NCBI RefSeq assembly: GCF_021869535.1
Contig: NW_026262712.1
Span: forward strand, 64,288,100 to 64,352,099
Length of the DNA: 64,000 nt
Direction: 5' to 3'
DNA from: Mytilus californianus
Lineage: Eukaryota; Mollusca; Bivalvia; Mytilida; Mytilidae
Numbering within the stretch: position 1 is the first letter of the stretch; each line of letters starts with the position of its first letter. The translations under genes and the position numbers were made by a program. The notes beneath the pieces were generated by a model. The model ran no database searches. It worked only from the letters and a program-made list of their open reading frames with translations, and had not been told where the DNA came from. This document shows positions 1-11,744 of the stretch, piece by piece.

Positions 1-1030
1 AGCGAAACATTTGAAAGCCAAGGATGTATATTACACAAACACACGAAGAGCTATATGACCAAAAAGGGATCTAAAAAAATTGCCAAACTTATCTAGTTAT
101 CGTTATCTTGATGATATTTTTTCGTTAAAGAATCAAGAATTTTCTCAATATACTGCCGAAATTTACCTATAGGAACTCACATTAAATAAATCAAATATAA
201 ACGGTAATAATTGTCCTTTCCTAGATCTAGATCAGTTTTACACGGGAAGCTCGACACTAAAATTTACGACAAAAGGGACGATTTTTCGTTCCCTATTGTT
301 AATTTTTCTTTTCTGGACGGTAATGTTCCTTTTGGGACCATCTTACGGTGTTTATATATCACAACTCGTTCGCTATGCCCGTGTCTGTTGTGACGTTTTG
401 GATTTCAATGAACGTAGCCCATCATGTATTACTTGTAAATTATTAAGTCAGGGATTTTGTTACCACAAATTACTTAACACCTGTACCAAATTCTTCCATA
501 GATATAAAGATTTGGTTTGGAAGTTTTGGTTGTACCTGTAGAAAACTTATTTTTAACGGGATAGCACATCCTAATTTTTACGGAGATGTTATTTACCGAG
601 CCCGGGACTTTAAATACGATCCGGGTAAACTTATCGATCCTTTATATAAACTTATTCTAAAAGGTTACCAATTCAACACTATAATTAGATCTTTGAATAT
701 TGTTTTTATTGGTATTAATATTGATTTTGTTATCAGTAAATTGAAATCAAACTAAATATCATTTTATATACATATGCACATTCATGGCTCTACAATCTGT
801 CGATACCTGTATCTTGGCATTGTACAAGGTCATGTTTTTCTCTGACTGTTTATGACGTCTTTATACTAAATCCATCGGATGTAAGATGTGTATTGATTCA
901 TATTTTAGTCTTAGATGCATGATTTGTTTTATTATTTGTTATTGGTTTTGAACTATCTGTCAGTAACTGCGAGTACACTCAAATATGTACTTAGTGTCAT
1001 TTTGTTGTGGTGATGTATAATGACCCTGCC
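1..1030 (+). pseudogene. Penelope-like RT remnant, 3' part (subfamily 1)
   Basis: This is a decayed reverse transcriptase. Near position 95-130 the translation reads RYLDDIFSLKNQEFSQY, the catalytic YLDD box of RT. It is followed in broken frames by FLDLD, a KLDTKIYDKRDDFSFPIVN stretch and PSYGVYISQLVRYARVC (to about 400), then a basic tail region to about 750. Frames change several times and stops interrupt, so it cannot make a protein. The same order of motifs occurs at 18400-19270 (minus) and 25170-25790 (plus). From about 750 to 1030 the sequence resembles the AT-rich 3' tail that follows the other copies. Assignment to Penelope-like elements is from memory of similar mollusc RTs; another RT lineage is possible. 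The 5' end lies outside the window. Confidence 0.6.
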
Positions 1031-2650
1031 TCGTCCACTCTGTGTTTTTGTTAGATATATTTCTACTTTGTATCGATCTGACGAGATAAGCCCTTTTCAA
1101 ATTATTTTTATAGTTTGTTCCTATGTTGTTCGGTTACTAGTGAAGCGGCGAATGTTGAAAAAGACGCTTAGTTAACGAGTTTAAATTACCTAAATACCTC
1201 ACGTTAAAAACGGCCTTAACTGACGTAACCCAACTGTCACCGAAGACCCCACTACTGTTTTGATAGACTAATGTCCTAATTAACTTAAACATGATTTGTG
1301 AACTTAATTGGTTAATAGGGTTACTCTTGAAATTCATACATTATTAGGGCATTTTTAATGAGTACTATATTTAAAGCACAGAGCATCTGAAAATTGTGGA
1401 AAATAGACAAAAAATCACTGTTTTTCACCTTACATTATTTGCACGTGCAATAAATATGTATTTGAAGGTACGACCGTAAAGCTGTCGTATAATACTTCAA
1501 TCGACTTGATTTACTTTTTGAAGAAAATTAGTAATAAGCAATATAATCGGTTAAACATCTGCATTTCATGAGAATTTCAATTCCGGATATTGGTCACACA
1601 TGAACCGACGCTGTTCTGGTTGATAGTTATCAGCCCACATTAGGCAATTTTGCGATGGTCATTTGTAGTTATCATCACGCGTATTTCCTGTTTACTTTAG
1701 AATTTCTGAAGCTTTACGATTTATTTATGTTGTTAGGTATAGTTGTTTAGTCGTGTTTGTTGAATTTAACCGTGAATCATTGAAGGGTGCGTTTGGTTTT
1801 CAGGAGTGTTCTATCTATTGGACATTCAGATTAAAGGACAATTACACTAGTTCGATAAAATTGGCTCGTTCCGATGCCAAGAAAGGGTGCTCTGAAGTTG
1901 GAATTGACAAATACATAACCAACAATTTTTTTTTGCTGAAATTTTAAGAATAGCAACAGATTCTAGTAAAAAAAAGTCTGATAAATGCTGCAGCACTGAG
2001 ACGTAAAGATTTCTTTATCTAATTCAATAAACTATGTAACTATGTAATGATATCTAAACTGATTCAACCATATTTAGGTATCACAGGTCTTGTTTTAAAA
2101 GCTACACATGTAAACAGAATTTGAAATCAGTAGCAGGACTGAAAAGGAAGCACCAGATATGAAGCCAGATTTGTCCAATTCTTTGTTGGTTGAAAGTAAT
2201 GTTGACCTGGCCTCTCGATACATTAAAGTGTATAACTTGCAAAAAATTTCCCAAAGAAAGTGAAAACATTACATGCCATGCTGGAAGATTAGCAATTCTA
2301 AATGATGTTACTGTTAGAGAAGGCGACGCCTGATAATTTGCTCAATAACGCAGTTAATCATGCTGCACGTTTGACCACATGTTTGGCATAAAGACCAAAT
2401 TACACAAAGAGTAGTTAAAATTATAGACAAAAACATTATTCGTGACAAAAAGACTCTTGTTATTTAATCAATGTTGATAATGTACCAGTCTTTCTTACCA
2501 AATAACATTAGTAAAACCTACTGCAGTTACTCTAAACTCAAGACTATACTTAAAAAGCACTACATAGATGCCAAAGTGTTCTTTTCTAAACAAGGACATG
2601 GTAAATCGAACATTTAATTTGCAAGCGTCATTTCTATTGGCGACACATTT
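1031..2650. other. AT-rich non-coding stretch
   Basis: No convincing exon or repeat family was recognised here. Short open frames at 1137-1337 (minus) and 1753-1947 (plus) show no domain, no splice context and no relation to the neighbouring genes. Confidence 0.4.
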
Positions 2651-3130
2651 AAAGCCGCGAATAACAGAGGAAAATCAAACATGTTTAAAAGCCGATTTCC
2701 CGCTGTAACCATGAAGAGGCAGATGCCACATTGATTTTCCATGCTTCTCATGCTGATGTTATGTTTTTCTACCTGATGCTTTAAATTGCAAAATTAAAAA
2801 TGTGTTCAGACTGATTTCATTGAAAGTTTGAAGGATAACAGACAATTTATCCCAGTTAACGCCACTGTTTCGTCTTTTGACCCAGTTGTCACCAAAATTC
2901 GGCCGATCATTCATGCCTAGAGTAGGCAAATGTTGCCAACCCAAATAATGGCACGCCATGTGAGTTTGGTTGGAAAATTTTGCAAAATGACAAGTAAGTG
3001 CCAGTTTTCTTTGAAGGACAAATGACATCAAACTCTCAACAAGACCTTGTTTGTTCATGTGAGAGGGAAATCATGTGCAGGCAGCATGCATTAACAAAGA
3101 ACAGCGACTCATTTCTAGAACAATATTACG
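2650..3130 (+). pseudogene. Possible relic of an unidentified coding element
   Basis: On the plus strand, around 2708-2762, one frame reads NHEEADATLIFHASHADV. This resembles an EEADT..LHA motif I associate with repeated uncharacterised mollusc and cnidarian proteins. Flanking frames hold scattered plausible fragments (for example FGWKILQNDK near 2970), broken by stops. The 99-residue minus-strand frame over the same bases is probably a shadow. I cannot name the family. Low confidence. Confidence 0.2.
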
Positions 3131-3239
3131 AGAGAAAAAAATACTCGTAAGTCATGAACATTTCAGTATAACTATGATCAATTTTAGTCGTAAGATTTCA
3201 CGGTAAAAAAGAGTCATATTCCAGTGGCAGTCCAAATTT

Positions 3240-3376
3240 CCCTGAGCGTCATCCCGGACGTCCTCTGTTACAGGACCTACCTATCATAATTTATTGTTAA
3301 TGTGTTATCGTCCTGAAAATGCATGATGAAATGTTTGCCATTGGACGTTAAGCAACCAACAATCAATCAATCAATC
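3240..3376 (+). repeat. Short dispersed repeat, family B (AATC-tailed)
   Basis: It contains the block ATTGGACGTTAAGCAACCAA and ends in a short (CAAT)n tract, as expected of a SINE-like 3' tail. Related copies are at 27190-27255 (minus), 34528-34600 (minus), 49640-49712 (plus) and 59040-59125 (minus), all with the core GGACGTT..CAA and a preceding CCTGAA.ATGCAT. Confidence 0.6.
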
Positions 3377-3379
3377 TTT

Positions 3380-4289
3380 TTTGAACTAATTTGTGATTTG
3401 TCAAAATGTAGGTAATTGTAATAATGTCCATGCCGTATCAGCGGACATAGCTGATGACTCAAATGACATATCATGAACATTATTTATTGGAAATGTTTGT
3501 AACTAAAGTGGGGTGTTCCTCGTTCATGCCGTACGTGAATTTTAGCTTTCTATAATTTTTTCGACGTTTCATATTGTTTATGAAAACGGTCATGTCTTAC
3601 TTTTTGAATTTGTCATAAAACCCGCTGGCATTCACCACAGTACCGTCGAATGAAAGTTAATCGTAGTTGTCACTTCACATTACTCATGCTTCTTGAATCA
3701 CATGAAAAATTATCGTGTATTGAGACTCAGTGGGAAATGTGTTCAAGAAAACTCCGTGACATGGTGAATCCTGAAAAACTGAGACGAAATCTAACCTGCA
3801 AATGTTGTTGGATTTTATCGACAATGCATTTTGGATACTCTATTAATATATATTATTCTCAAATGTATGTATATCTTGTCCAGAAATGCTATTTATCGAT
3901 GTCGAAGATCAAGGTCATTCTGTTGCAGTTATTTATTAGGCTTTGAAATTTCCATCGAACGTATTTCCTTCGAAAAAGTTAAAGAATACGTTATTCTGAC
4001 GTCATGTGCAAATATGAAACACATCTAAGTCGGAACTTTAGCATTGATAAATAATACTACTTGTTTAATTTATTAAATGGATTATAGATTTTGAAAAAAA
4101 CTGCAGTTTGTTTCTCTAGATGAAAAATAAGAATTTTTTAAGTGACAACCTTTGACCTTGATTTAAGGCATGATGGCAACAGCTTTCATATTTACGACAT
4201 ATATTCAGGAAGTAAACGATTTAAGTTTTCAAATGAACTATTTCAATGCTATGAGGTATGTAGGTTATTTAAATTTCTAAAATTGTCCT
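3380..4289. other. AT-rich non-coding stretch
   Basis: Nothing convincing is coded here. Open frames at 3650-3946 and 3831-4028 overlap in different frames, have no recognisable domain and show no usable splice context. Confidence 0.4.
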
Positions 4290-4665
4290 CTCCGCCGCTC
4301 CACTATACACTACTGTCCCAGGTTAGGGGAGGGTTGGTGCGCCTTCAAACTAGTTTAACCCCACCACATTCTGTATGTGCCTGTCCCAAGTCAGGAGCCT
4401 GTAATTCAGTGGTTGTCGTTTGTTGCTGTATATCATATTTGTTTTTCGTTCATTATTTTGTACATAAATCAGGCCGTTAGTTATCTCGTTTGAATTGTTT
4501 TACATTTGTTATTTCGGGGCCTTTTATAGCTGACTATGCGGTATGGGTTTTACTCATTGTTGAAGGCCGTACGGTGACCTATAGTTGTTAATTTCTGTGT
4601 CATTTGGTCTCTTGTGGAGAGTTGTCTCATTGGCAATCATACCACATTTTCTTATTTTTATATAT
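4290..4665 (+). repeat. Dispersed repeat, family A, near-complete copy
   Basis: This is the longest plus-strand copy of the commonest repeat in the window. Landmarks in order: CTGTCCCAGGTTAGGGGAGG, CCCCACCACATTCTG, CCTGTCCCAAGTCAGGAGCC, a GGCCTTTTATAGCTGACTAT block, GAAGGCCGTACGGTGACCTA and the terminal block TTGTCTCATTGGCAATCATA. The 112-residue frame at 4142-4480 reads through it and is not a gene. Similar blocks follow several RT remnants here, so at least part of this family may be retroelement 3' tails. Confidence 0.75.
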
Positions 4666-4924
4666 TTCTCAACGCGGAGCAGTTTTAATTTTTCTATCCA
4701 TGTTCTAGTTGGAAACGATCTTGGATTTTAGATATTAATGAACCACTTCAATTCAATGTTTGCTCATAATATTGTCTTTTATTCATACTATTATTCCAAA
4801 CACTGAATCTATTTCAAAGATCAAAGTTTACATGTTTGACGAATAGTAGTGTAAAGTTTCAGTCTGATATGGTGCTTAAAATTCAGATCGGCCACGGGTA
4901 ATATTGTTTGAATCTAACGAAAAT

Positions 4925-5020
4925 ATATGAAGGCCTTTCTTTGACCTGTGATTGTTTACTTTTTATACATTTTGACTTGGATGGAAAGTTGTTTCATTGG
5001 CACTCATACCACATCTTATT
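4925..5020 (+). repeat. Family A repeat, 3' end only
   Basis: It matches the end of the full copy at 4290-4665: TTGACCTGTGATTG, GACTTGGATGGAAAGTTG, then TCATTGGCACTCATACCACA. Confidence 0.65.
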
Positions 5021-5499
5021 TACAGTCAAATAGATAAATATTCTAATTTGTTCTATTGTTCTTATAAAATCCTTTATATCACGTTACGAATTTAATGTAG
5101 CATTTGATTATCATCCCCATTGCATACTATCTGTCCGACTTTTCCAAAGACGACTTACAAATGTTAACATGTCGTTTTATTTTGTTTTGTTTTAAGTGTT
5201 TTCGGGGCTGTTAAAATGCAACTGTTCATAGTGCGCATGCTCTGTACAATGGTGGACGTTATTATTTTAGTTCGTCTAAAATCTTAAAACTATGATCATC
5301 TAAACAGTTTCCCTACTCTGGAGGATGTGTGATATTGAACTTTAATGTAACGTGGATCGTCACTATGACATTGGCTCTCTTCAAAATGTGATGTTTGTGA
5401 TATGAACTGATGTGAAGTAAGTGTATTCCATTTATCAGTTTGTATACAGTTAGTAAATACTCGTTATAAAGTGAGTTCTTCTTAGCGAGAACCAATGTA
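5021..5499. other. AT-rich non-coding stretch
   Basis: No coding signal was found. The minus-strand frame at 5313-5495 has no recognised domain. Short direct repeats (AAACATAAACATAAAC, ATTGTAAACATTGTAAACAT) begin at about 5508, at the edge of the LINE. Confidence 0.4.
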
Positions 5500-5602
5500 A
5501 TTCAATATAAACATAAACATAAACAATCACGGTCACCTGACATTTGTAACATTGTAAACATTGTAAACATAACATTTCATTGATTATTTACCATTATTAT
5601 CA

Positions 5603-6644
5603 ATGTTTACACCTGATACTAATATATACAGGCTGCGCAGAGACAGCAAGCTGTCACTACCAGAACAAGAATCTACAAAAAGATTTATAATGTCATCACA
5701 AACTTCTCCAGCTACTTCAACATCTCCGTCTATAAATGTCGTTCAGTCAGTTATAAGTCATGCTCCTATAAAAGCAGGACTAAGCTCTTTTGACCACCAA
5801 CCACCCTTAAAGTCTCCCACACAGCCAATCACATGTACTTTATCTCAATCCGATGTTACTAGAATTGCACTGTAACTAAACAAAATGCTACATTCCGAAA
5901 TTGATTACACTATCAAAGCAACCATAGACCAATATAAACAAGAAATAAATAAACTTACGAACGAAAATAAAATATTGCGAGACGATCTCGATTCGCTCGA
6001 GCAATATGGACGTCGTGATTTAATGAGAAGCAATGGCATTCCTGACGGTGGCAATATGGAAACATCGGAGAAAAATTACCGAGCTGGTAACAACCCTTAT
6101 AAAATCGAGACATTATAAGGTCGCATAGAATTGATCCGGCGCCGCTCACTATGAACAGCAGTGAAAACGAGAATAATGTTCATTCCACGCCATCAAGGCA
6201 AATAGTTGTTAGACTTAAAGATCTTCAAGTAAAAAAAAAACGCATACTTAGATGCAAAAAGCTACTGAATAATAGACGGGATATGAAGTATGTTAAACTG
6301 AACGAACTAAAACAAGAAACAACATTGCTTACAAGATCCGACATTTAAAAATAGAACATATTATAAAGGACATATGGACAAACGATGGCAAAATTATGTT
6401 GAAGGACAATCAAGAACATATACATGTAGTAAACACTCAGGATTCATTTGATCAGTCTTGTATCAATTTTTGTATACCGGGGGTTTTTGACTTCCTTCAT
6501 AGACTGGAGATGAACTCTAAAGAAAGACGCCACAACAAAGAGAGCAACAAAGATCCCAAATACCGTACGTATGCCGAGTCAGTTTCTTCTGCAGCTTATA
6601 CTAATCAATCAGCCACCTCAGATGATCGACATGATAGATCCTAG
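5603..6644 (+). pseudogene. LINE ORF1, broken
   Basis: The first part (5603-5875) is Ser/Thr/Pro-rich. An in-frame TAA at 5873-5875 interrupts it, and the same frame continues at 5885-6118 with a short coiled coil (NKLTNENKILRDDLDSLEQY) followed by GRRDLMRSNGIPDG, a pattern typical of ORF1 proteins of L1/CR1/jockey elements. A frame change is needed to reach 6151-6348 (RQIVVRLKDLQVKKKRILRC, the RNA-binding C-terminal region). Another leads to 6396-6644 (KDNQEHIHVVNTQDSF). ORF1 proteins coat the element RNA and act as nucleic-acid chaperones in the cytoplasm. This copy carries at least one stop and two frameshifts. Confidence 0.65.
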
Positions 6645-7755
6645 ACATAATACCGGTCACATGCATAAACTGTATAGCTAAAAAATAAGTCGGTAGTAGC
6701 TTTTGTATATTAATGCCAAATAGAAATCAGTCACCATGTCTTAAAATTTGTATCTTAATGTAATTTGCGTAAACTGTATGATCGTTAAATGAAAGGAAAA
6801 CCCTATTTATTATATAGTGTATTGTATTTTTTTACCTTTAATAAATTCGCCTTATGTATCTATATCTGAAATTTGAAATTTACAAAATAAGAAATATAAC
6901 AATTGAATTAAAATAATCAAAACCGCAAATACAAAGTTATAGGTTAATCAAAAGTGGAACTTTAAGATAATTTTGCTATATATTTTATTATATTTATATT
7001 TTTTTCTATTAAGTTCACTGCAATCTATGCTCTCAACAAAATGTATATAAATTTTGTTACATCTAACAAAACTTCTAAGAGAGCTAATTATAACCTTACA
7101 GTTAACATCGTATAAATAATTACACATGCGTATTAATATTACGACCTAACGGTTGTGTCATAAAAACTGTTTAACAATAGTTCACAAACGAATGCCCTTT
7201 ATCTTCAAATTTTTTGTCAGTCATGAAATTAAAAAAAAGTTTGTTTTAAATCCTCCATGCCCCAGATGTATGTTCCTTAATTGGACCAGAAACATATTTT
7301 TGTATATACATTAAATTCCTTTTTTATTGTTTATTTTTTACACCGATGAAATGCAAACGGTTTTGTGTGTCTTGTATTCTATTGAATATTTGTTTATAGA
7401 TAGTGTAGATCTATACTGTTATCTTCTTGTAACTTTGTATGATCACTCTCACTACTTAGTCAATCAGTCAGGTATTACATAATGGGAATTGGAATCGATC
7501 AATACAGAATGAGAGTTGGTCATTTTGTACATAACTTAACACGAAAAATCTGTTTTGTTCTATGTACGAGGTATATCTTTTCTACTGATTGTATTTTTCA
7601 AAAGAAAAGGTTAACACATTTAAAATTATTACAATGATCTGGTTTTCCCTTGAATTGTCTGTTTTAAACAAATGTATAAAAAATCGTTCACACATGGGTT
7701 TTAACGAACATATAAATCAATCGCAATGTTTTGGCGATAGAGTTCATCTCAGTCT
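6645..7755 (+). other. AT-rich spacer between LINE ORF1 and ORF2
   Basis: About 1.1 kb with no coding signal. This is long for an inter-ORF gap in jockey/CR1-type elements, so part of it may be inserted sequence, but no repeat boundary was recognised. The frame at 7589-7810 overlaps the ORF2 start in another frame and looks fortuitous. Confidence 0.4.
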
Positions 7756-10640
7756 TTGGATCACGTTGCTCAAGTTATATTTGTGTTATTTGTTCTTCAA
7801 TTACTTTTAATAATGGGTGGAACAGAAATTAAATCTGGTCCTCATCAAATATCCTATGATAATGACGATCAAAGTATTAGCTTCGAAAGTGTTTCAGAGA
7901 GTAACAGTTTACGTGAAATATTTTCAACTTCAATTTCCTTTTTACATTTAAATGTGCAAAGCTTGCTTCAAAATCTTGATCTGATTGCTGCTGAATACGA
8001 AGATTTTGATATATTGTCATTTACTGAAACTTGGTTGAACGGTAATAATTCATCAGACTCAGTTGAACTTTTAAACTACCAGAAACCATTCAGGTAAGAT
8101 AGGGGTCCCATAAAGTGGGGGAGGGGTGATAGTATATGTAAAAGAAAATATTCACTCGAAGAGACGTCATGATTTGGAAGTGCCTGGTGTTGAGGTAATA
8201 TGGATTCAGCTGAAAATAATTAGCAAAAAGGTATTGTATGAAACTTTCTACGTGCTACCAGAAGGTAACAATGAGATGTGGACAAAAATTGAAAGTTCTA
8301 TTGAGTCTGCCGTAAATGATGTTAATTGTGACCGATTTTTTGTAATAGGAGATTTTAACGATAACTTGCTAAATGTGGCTAATTCTAAAATCCAAAATAT
8401 TTGTACAAATTACAGTTTAGAGCAACTTATTGAAGATCCCACTCATTTTACTGAACAGTCATCATCACTGATTGATTTAATAGTAACTGATAACTCAGAT
8501 TTTGTACCGTACTGTGGAGTCGGGACACTATTATTAGATCAAATAAGATATCACTGTCCAGTAAAGGGGTTTATAAATGCACAAAAGCGTGCTTGTTTGT
8601 CTTTTAAAAGAAAAAAAACTGGTTATTTAAGCAAGGTGATTTTGATGAATATAGGCGCATATTGACCAAAACCAACTGGGATAGTATATTTGCTCTAAAT
8701 GATGTTGATTGAATTAATTCAGAAATTTTAAATCGTATACTAGATGAAGCTGAAATTTCCATTCCCAATAGAATCGTAACTATTAAGAAAACTGACCCTG
8801 TTTGGTTAAATAACGATTTAAGAAAACTCATATACACTCATAGGCAAAACGGTTTAATCGACCCGCAGATTGTTACAAATTTAAACAAAAAAGAAATAAA
8901 GTGACCACTTCAATAAGACAAGCTCGCGAACAGTAGCAAAATAGTCTTATACAAAAATTGTCAAATACTATCAACAAGAACTTGGTGGAAAACCTGTAAC
9001 CAAGTTTCTGGTATTAAACCTGCACACCCGGGTATACCTCCCCTGCTTAAGGATGATAATTTGATATTTAATGATATTGATAAAGCAAACGAATTAATAA
9101 CTGTTTTGCGATGCAGACAAACTTGGATGATACCGAAGCCGTTCTTCCTGACTTAACCGTTCCAGACTGTAGACTAAGTGACATAACTCTTATAGATAGT
9201 GAGGTCGAATATGTTTTAAAGATTTTAAATCCTAATAAGGCCTCAGGTCCAGACTTGATAAACCCAATATTATTAAAAGAGGCTGCATCACAGCTAAAAT
9301 TTCCACTTTGTAAACTATTTAATTTATCTTCATCTAAAGCTATATTTCCTGCAGATTGGAAAAAGGCAAATTTAATTCCAGTTTTTAAAAGTAACAAAAG
9401 TAATGAGGTAAAAAATTACAGACCAATCTCGTTGCTTAGTATCTTATCAAAGTGCATGGAGCGATTCTGCCATAAATCAATTAGTTGGTATTTCTAACAA
9501 CTTCGGTAGAGTTTTAGATAACGGAAAAGAAAATCGGGTGGTTTTTTGTGACATCAACAAAGCTTTTGATCGGGTATGATATAAAGGACTATTATCGAAA
9601 CTTCAACAATATGGAATTTCTGGAAATTTACTAAATTGGTTTCGTGATTAGCTATCTAGAAGGAGTCAACGGGTGGTCTCAAATGATAGCAATTCAACAT
9701 GGAGACAGATAAATGCAGGTGTCCCGCAGGGCTCAATTTTAGGTCCGCTACTTTTTCTTATCTTTATCAACGACATAGTAACTGATATTAAAGCAACTAT
9801 CAAATTATTTGCAGACGACTCATGTATTTATTTAACTATAGACACTCCTGAAAATACTGCTGAAATTCTTAATAGAGATCTGAACAAAATTCATATGTGG
9901 GCCTCTAACTGGCTTGTATACTTTAATTCACAAAAAACAGAAACCATGATTATTTCAAGAAACTCAATAAAACCTAGTCATCCGATTTTAAAAATGAATG
10001 ACAATGATCTTCAAGAGGTAGCTATTCATAAACACTTAGGTATTATTTTTTCAAATAATGGGTTATGGAATAATCACATTGAATATATAGTTAAACGAGC
10101 ATACAATAGAATAAATATTCAAAGGAAGATGCGTTTTATACTCAATAGGTTCACTTTAGAAAAAATGTATTTTTTATATATTCGACCAACTCTATTGTAC
10201 GGGGATGTCATTTGGGATAACCAAACACAATATTTGATTAATGAAGAGGAAAATGTTCAAATTGAAGCAATGAGAATTATAATGGGTGGAAATAAATTAA
10301 CTTCGATACAGATGCTTTATGGAGAAACAGGTTGGGAAACACTTTCAGAAAGAAGGGAAAACACAAGCTCACTATGTTTTATAAAATGGCGAATAAGGAA
10401 ACTCCAGATTATTTACAAAACTTGGTACCAAATCAAATAGTAAATTTACATAGCCATTTCACTCGTCTGACTCAAAATATTTCGGAAATACTTACAAAAA
10501 ACCCAAATAATAAATGTCCAGATTTTTACTACACTGGTACAAGAATGGGTCAAATATTACATGCCAGATTAAGGAATGATAGTAGTTCTTTAAATAAACA
10601 TTTGTTGAGACGAAATCTAGTAGATTCTTCAAATTCTTGA
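7756..10640 (+). pseudogene. LINE ORF2: endonuclease-reverse transcriptase, broken
   Basis: ORF2 nicks the target and reverse-transcribes the element RNA. Pieces in order: 7756-8097 holds the endonuclease start (SISFLHLNVQSLLQNLDLIA, DILSFTETWLN); a stop at about 8094 and a G-run frameshift near 8120 lead to 8126-8665 (VYVKENI, FVIGDFND, SSLIDLIVTDN, degraded SDHCP box). 8625-9110 continues in broken frames (DPVWLNNDLRKLI). 9111-9497 holds the RT start (NKASGPDLINPILLK, KNYRPISLLSILSKCMER). 9500-9672 continues in another frame with two stops, and 9673-10440 has the RT core (NAGVPQGSILGPLLFLIFIN, catalytic FADDSC). The thumb and C-terminus end by 10332-10640 in a further frame. The FADD box is intact, but the reading frame is destroyed. 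Confidence 0.75.
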
Positions 10641-10895
10641 AAAACACATGTAAACGCAATTAACGTAACTTTCTCACATCAGCTATCATATAGATAGATT
10701 GAACACAGGTCAATGCAGCAATTGAATATTCAGATTAAATATACTGTATATTTAACATTGGAGTAAAGCAAAGGCAGCAGAACAAAAAGGGAGGGATGAT
10801 AATCACATTTCTCTTACTACTATTGCAATGTTATCCTCTAAATTATGTGACTAAAGTTTTTTTAAAGAGGGGTTCAAACATGACATATTGTGCAT

Positions 10896-11177
10896 TTAAG
10901 GTGGTACCTAACACTACAGGGAGATAACTCTGTAAAAATCAGCTTACCGTTTTAATTACGTTGTATTGTTAAGGAAATATTAAGCTTCTCCATGATCAAA
11001 ATTAGTGTTTGTCAAACTGCTATATAACCAATGAAATTTTTCTGATAAAGTGGTTGGTTCAAATTTTTTGAAATTTTTATATTTTTGTCAAAGGGTCAAA
11101 GTAAACATTTTGTCAAAATTTTATGAAAATTAAACGAGCCAAATTAATATTAGTCAAGGTGTTGAGTACCACCTTAA
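10896..11177. mobile_element. TTAA-flanked inverted-repeat element (MITE)
   Basis: A 282-bp block that begins TTAAGGTGGTACCTAACAC and ends with GTGTTGAGTACCACCTTAA, which is its inverse with two mismatches. TTAA stands at both ends, as expected for a TTAA-duplicating cut-and-paste transposon of piggyBac type. There is no transposase frame inside, so it would be a non-autonomous derivative. The superfamily assignment is inferred only from the TTAA target. Confidence 0.7.
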
Positions 11178-11330
11178 GCAACGTAAGAGGTTAGAACCTT
11201 TTCAGAAAGTTTGTTATGACAACTTGCTGCATTATTACCCAATTCCTTTCTACAAGCTAACTTCCATTGGTACAGTAGATAAGATTAATATTCATTTATG
11301 TTCTGTTCAAATACATCTACATAATATAAA

Positions 11331-11362
11331 ATAATGAGGTGCGGTATGATTGCCAATGAGTC
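11331..11362 (-). repeat. Family A repeat, terminal fragment
   Basis: A short inverted copy of the terminal block (GGTATGATTGCCAATGAG). It ends about 20 bp from the splice donor of the receptor exon at 11384-11474. Confidence 0.5.
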
Positions 11363-11383
11363 AATAATCAATTTCAAACTCAC

Positions 11384-11474
11384 TCTACGTTGTAACTGTC
11401 CTAACAAACCATTCCAAATGTTATCGTTCGATGCCACTCCCCATTTTCCATCTGGTGGATGTATTAGTTCATAT
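11384..11474 (-). CDS. iGluR copy A, exon for ligand-binding S1 (YELIHPPDGKWG)
   Basis: A 91-bp exon. The acceptor TTTTTTAG precedes it and the donor GTGAGT follows QLQRR. With the last two bases of the previous exon it encodes TYELIHPPDGKWGVASNDNI, then WNGLLGQLQRR. This is the iGluR S1 pattern in which a tyrosine-led strand is followed by G.WG....GXWNG. The homologue in copy B is 37883-37973, of identical length and phase. This is the last copy A exon visible in the window. Confidence 0.8.
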
Positions 11475-11656
11475 CTAAAAAATATAAATGATACACGACA
11501 TAAATCATAGTGATGGAAGCGTTATCTACCCAAATCAGATTTTTTAACACAATTGTCGACAACTTCGACTTACTATTGTTTTATAATTTTGTTCATTGCT
11601 TTGAAATTCAACTATGAAACTCACCAAATAATATTGATGGTTCATTGAAATTAACT

Positions 11657-11744
11657 GATTATCTATCTAGAAGGAGTCAACGGGTGGTCTCAAATGGGAG
11701 CAATTCAACATGGAGACAGATAAATGCAGGTGTCCCGCAGGGCT
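11657..11744 (+). repeat. Isolated 88-bp LINE reverse transcriptase fragment
   Basis: Almost identical to 9646-9733 of the LINE ORF2: the GATTA.CTATCTAGAAGGAG start, the YLSRRSQRVVSN coding stretch and the INAGVPQG box. There is one difference at the start and a few near CAAATGGGAG. It joins directly to a family A repeat at 11741, sharing the bases GGCT at the junction. Confidence 0.85.

Larger units (their letters stand above)
5500..10700 (+). mobile_element. Non-LTR retrotransposon (jockey/CR1-type LINE), decayed
   Basis: A two-ORF LINE in plus orientation. ORF1 lies at 5603-6644 (coiled coil and nucleic-acid-binding protein) and ORF2 at 7756-10640 (apurinic-type endonuclease plus reverse transcriptase), separated by about 1.1 kb of AT-rich spacer. 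Both ORFs are broken by stops and frameshifts and the RT has an internal deletion, so the copy is dead. The ends are not sharply defined; no target duplication was found by eye. It lies on the far side of receptor copy A's last visible exon, possibly in its next intron. The family assignment rests on motif style (FLHLNVQSL, GDFN, VPQGSILGPLLF, FADD). Confidence 0.8.
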
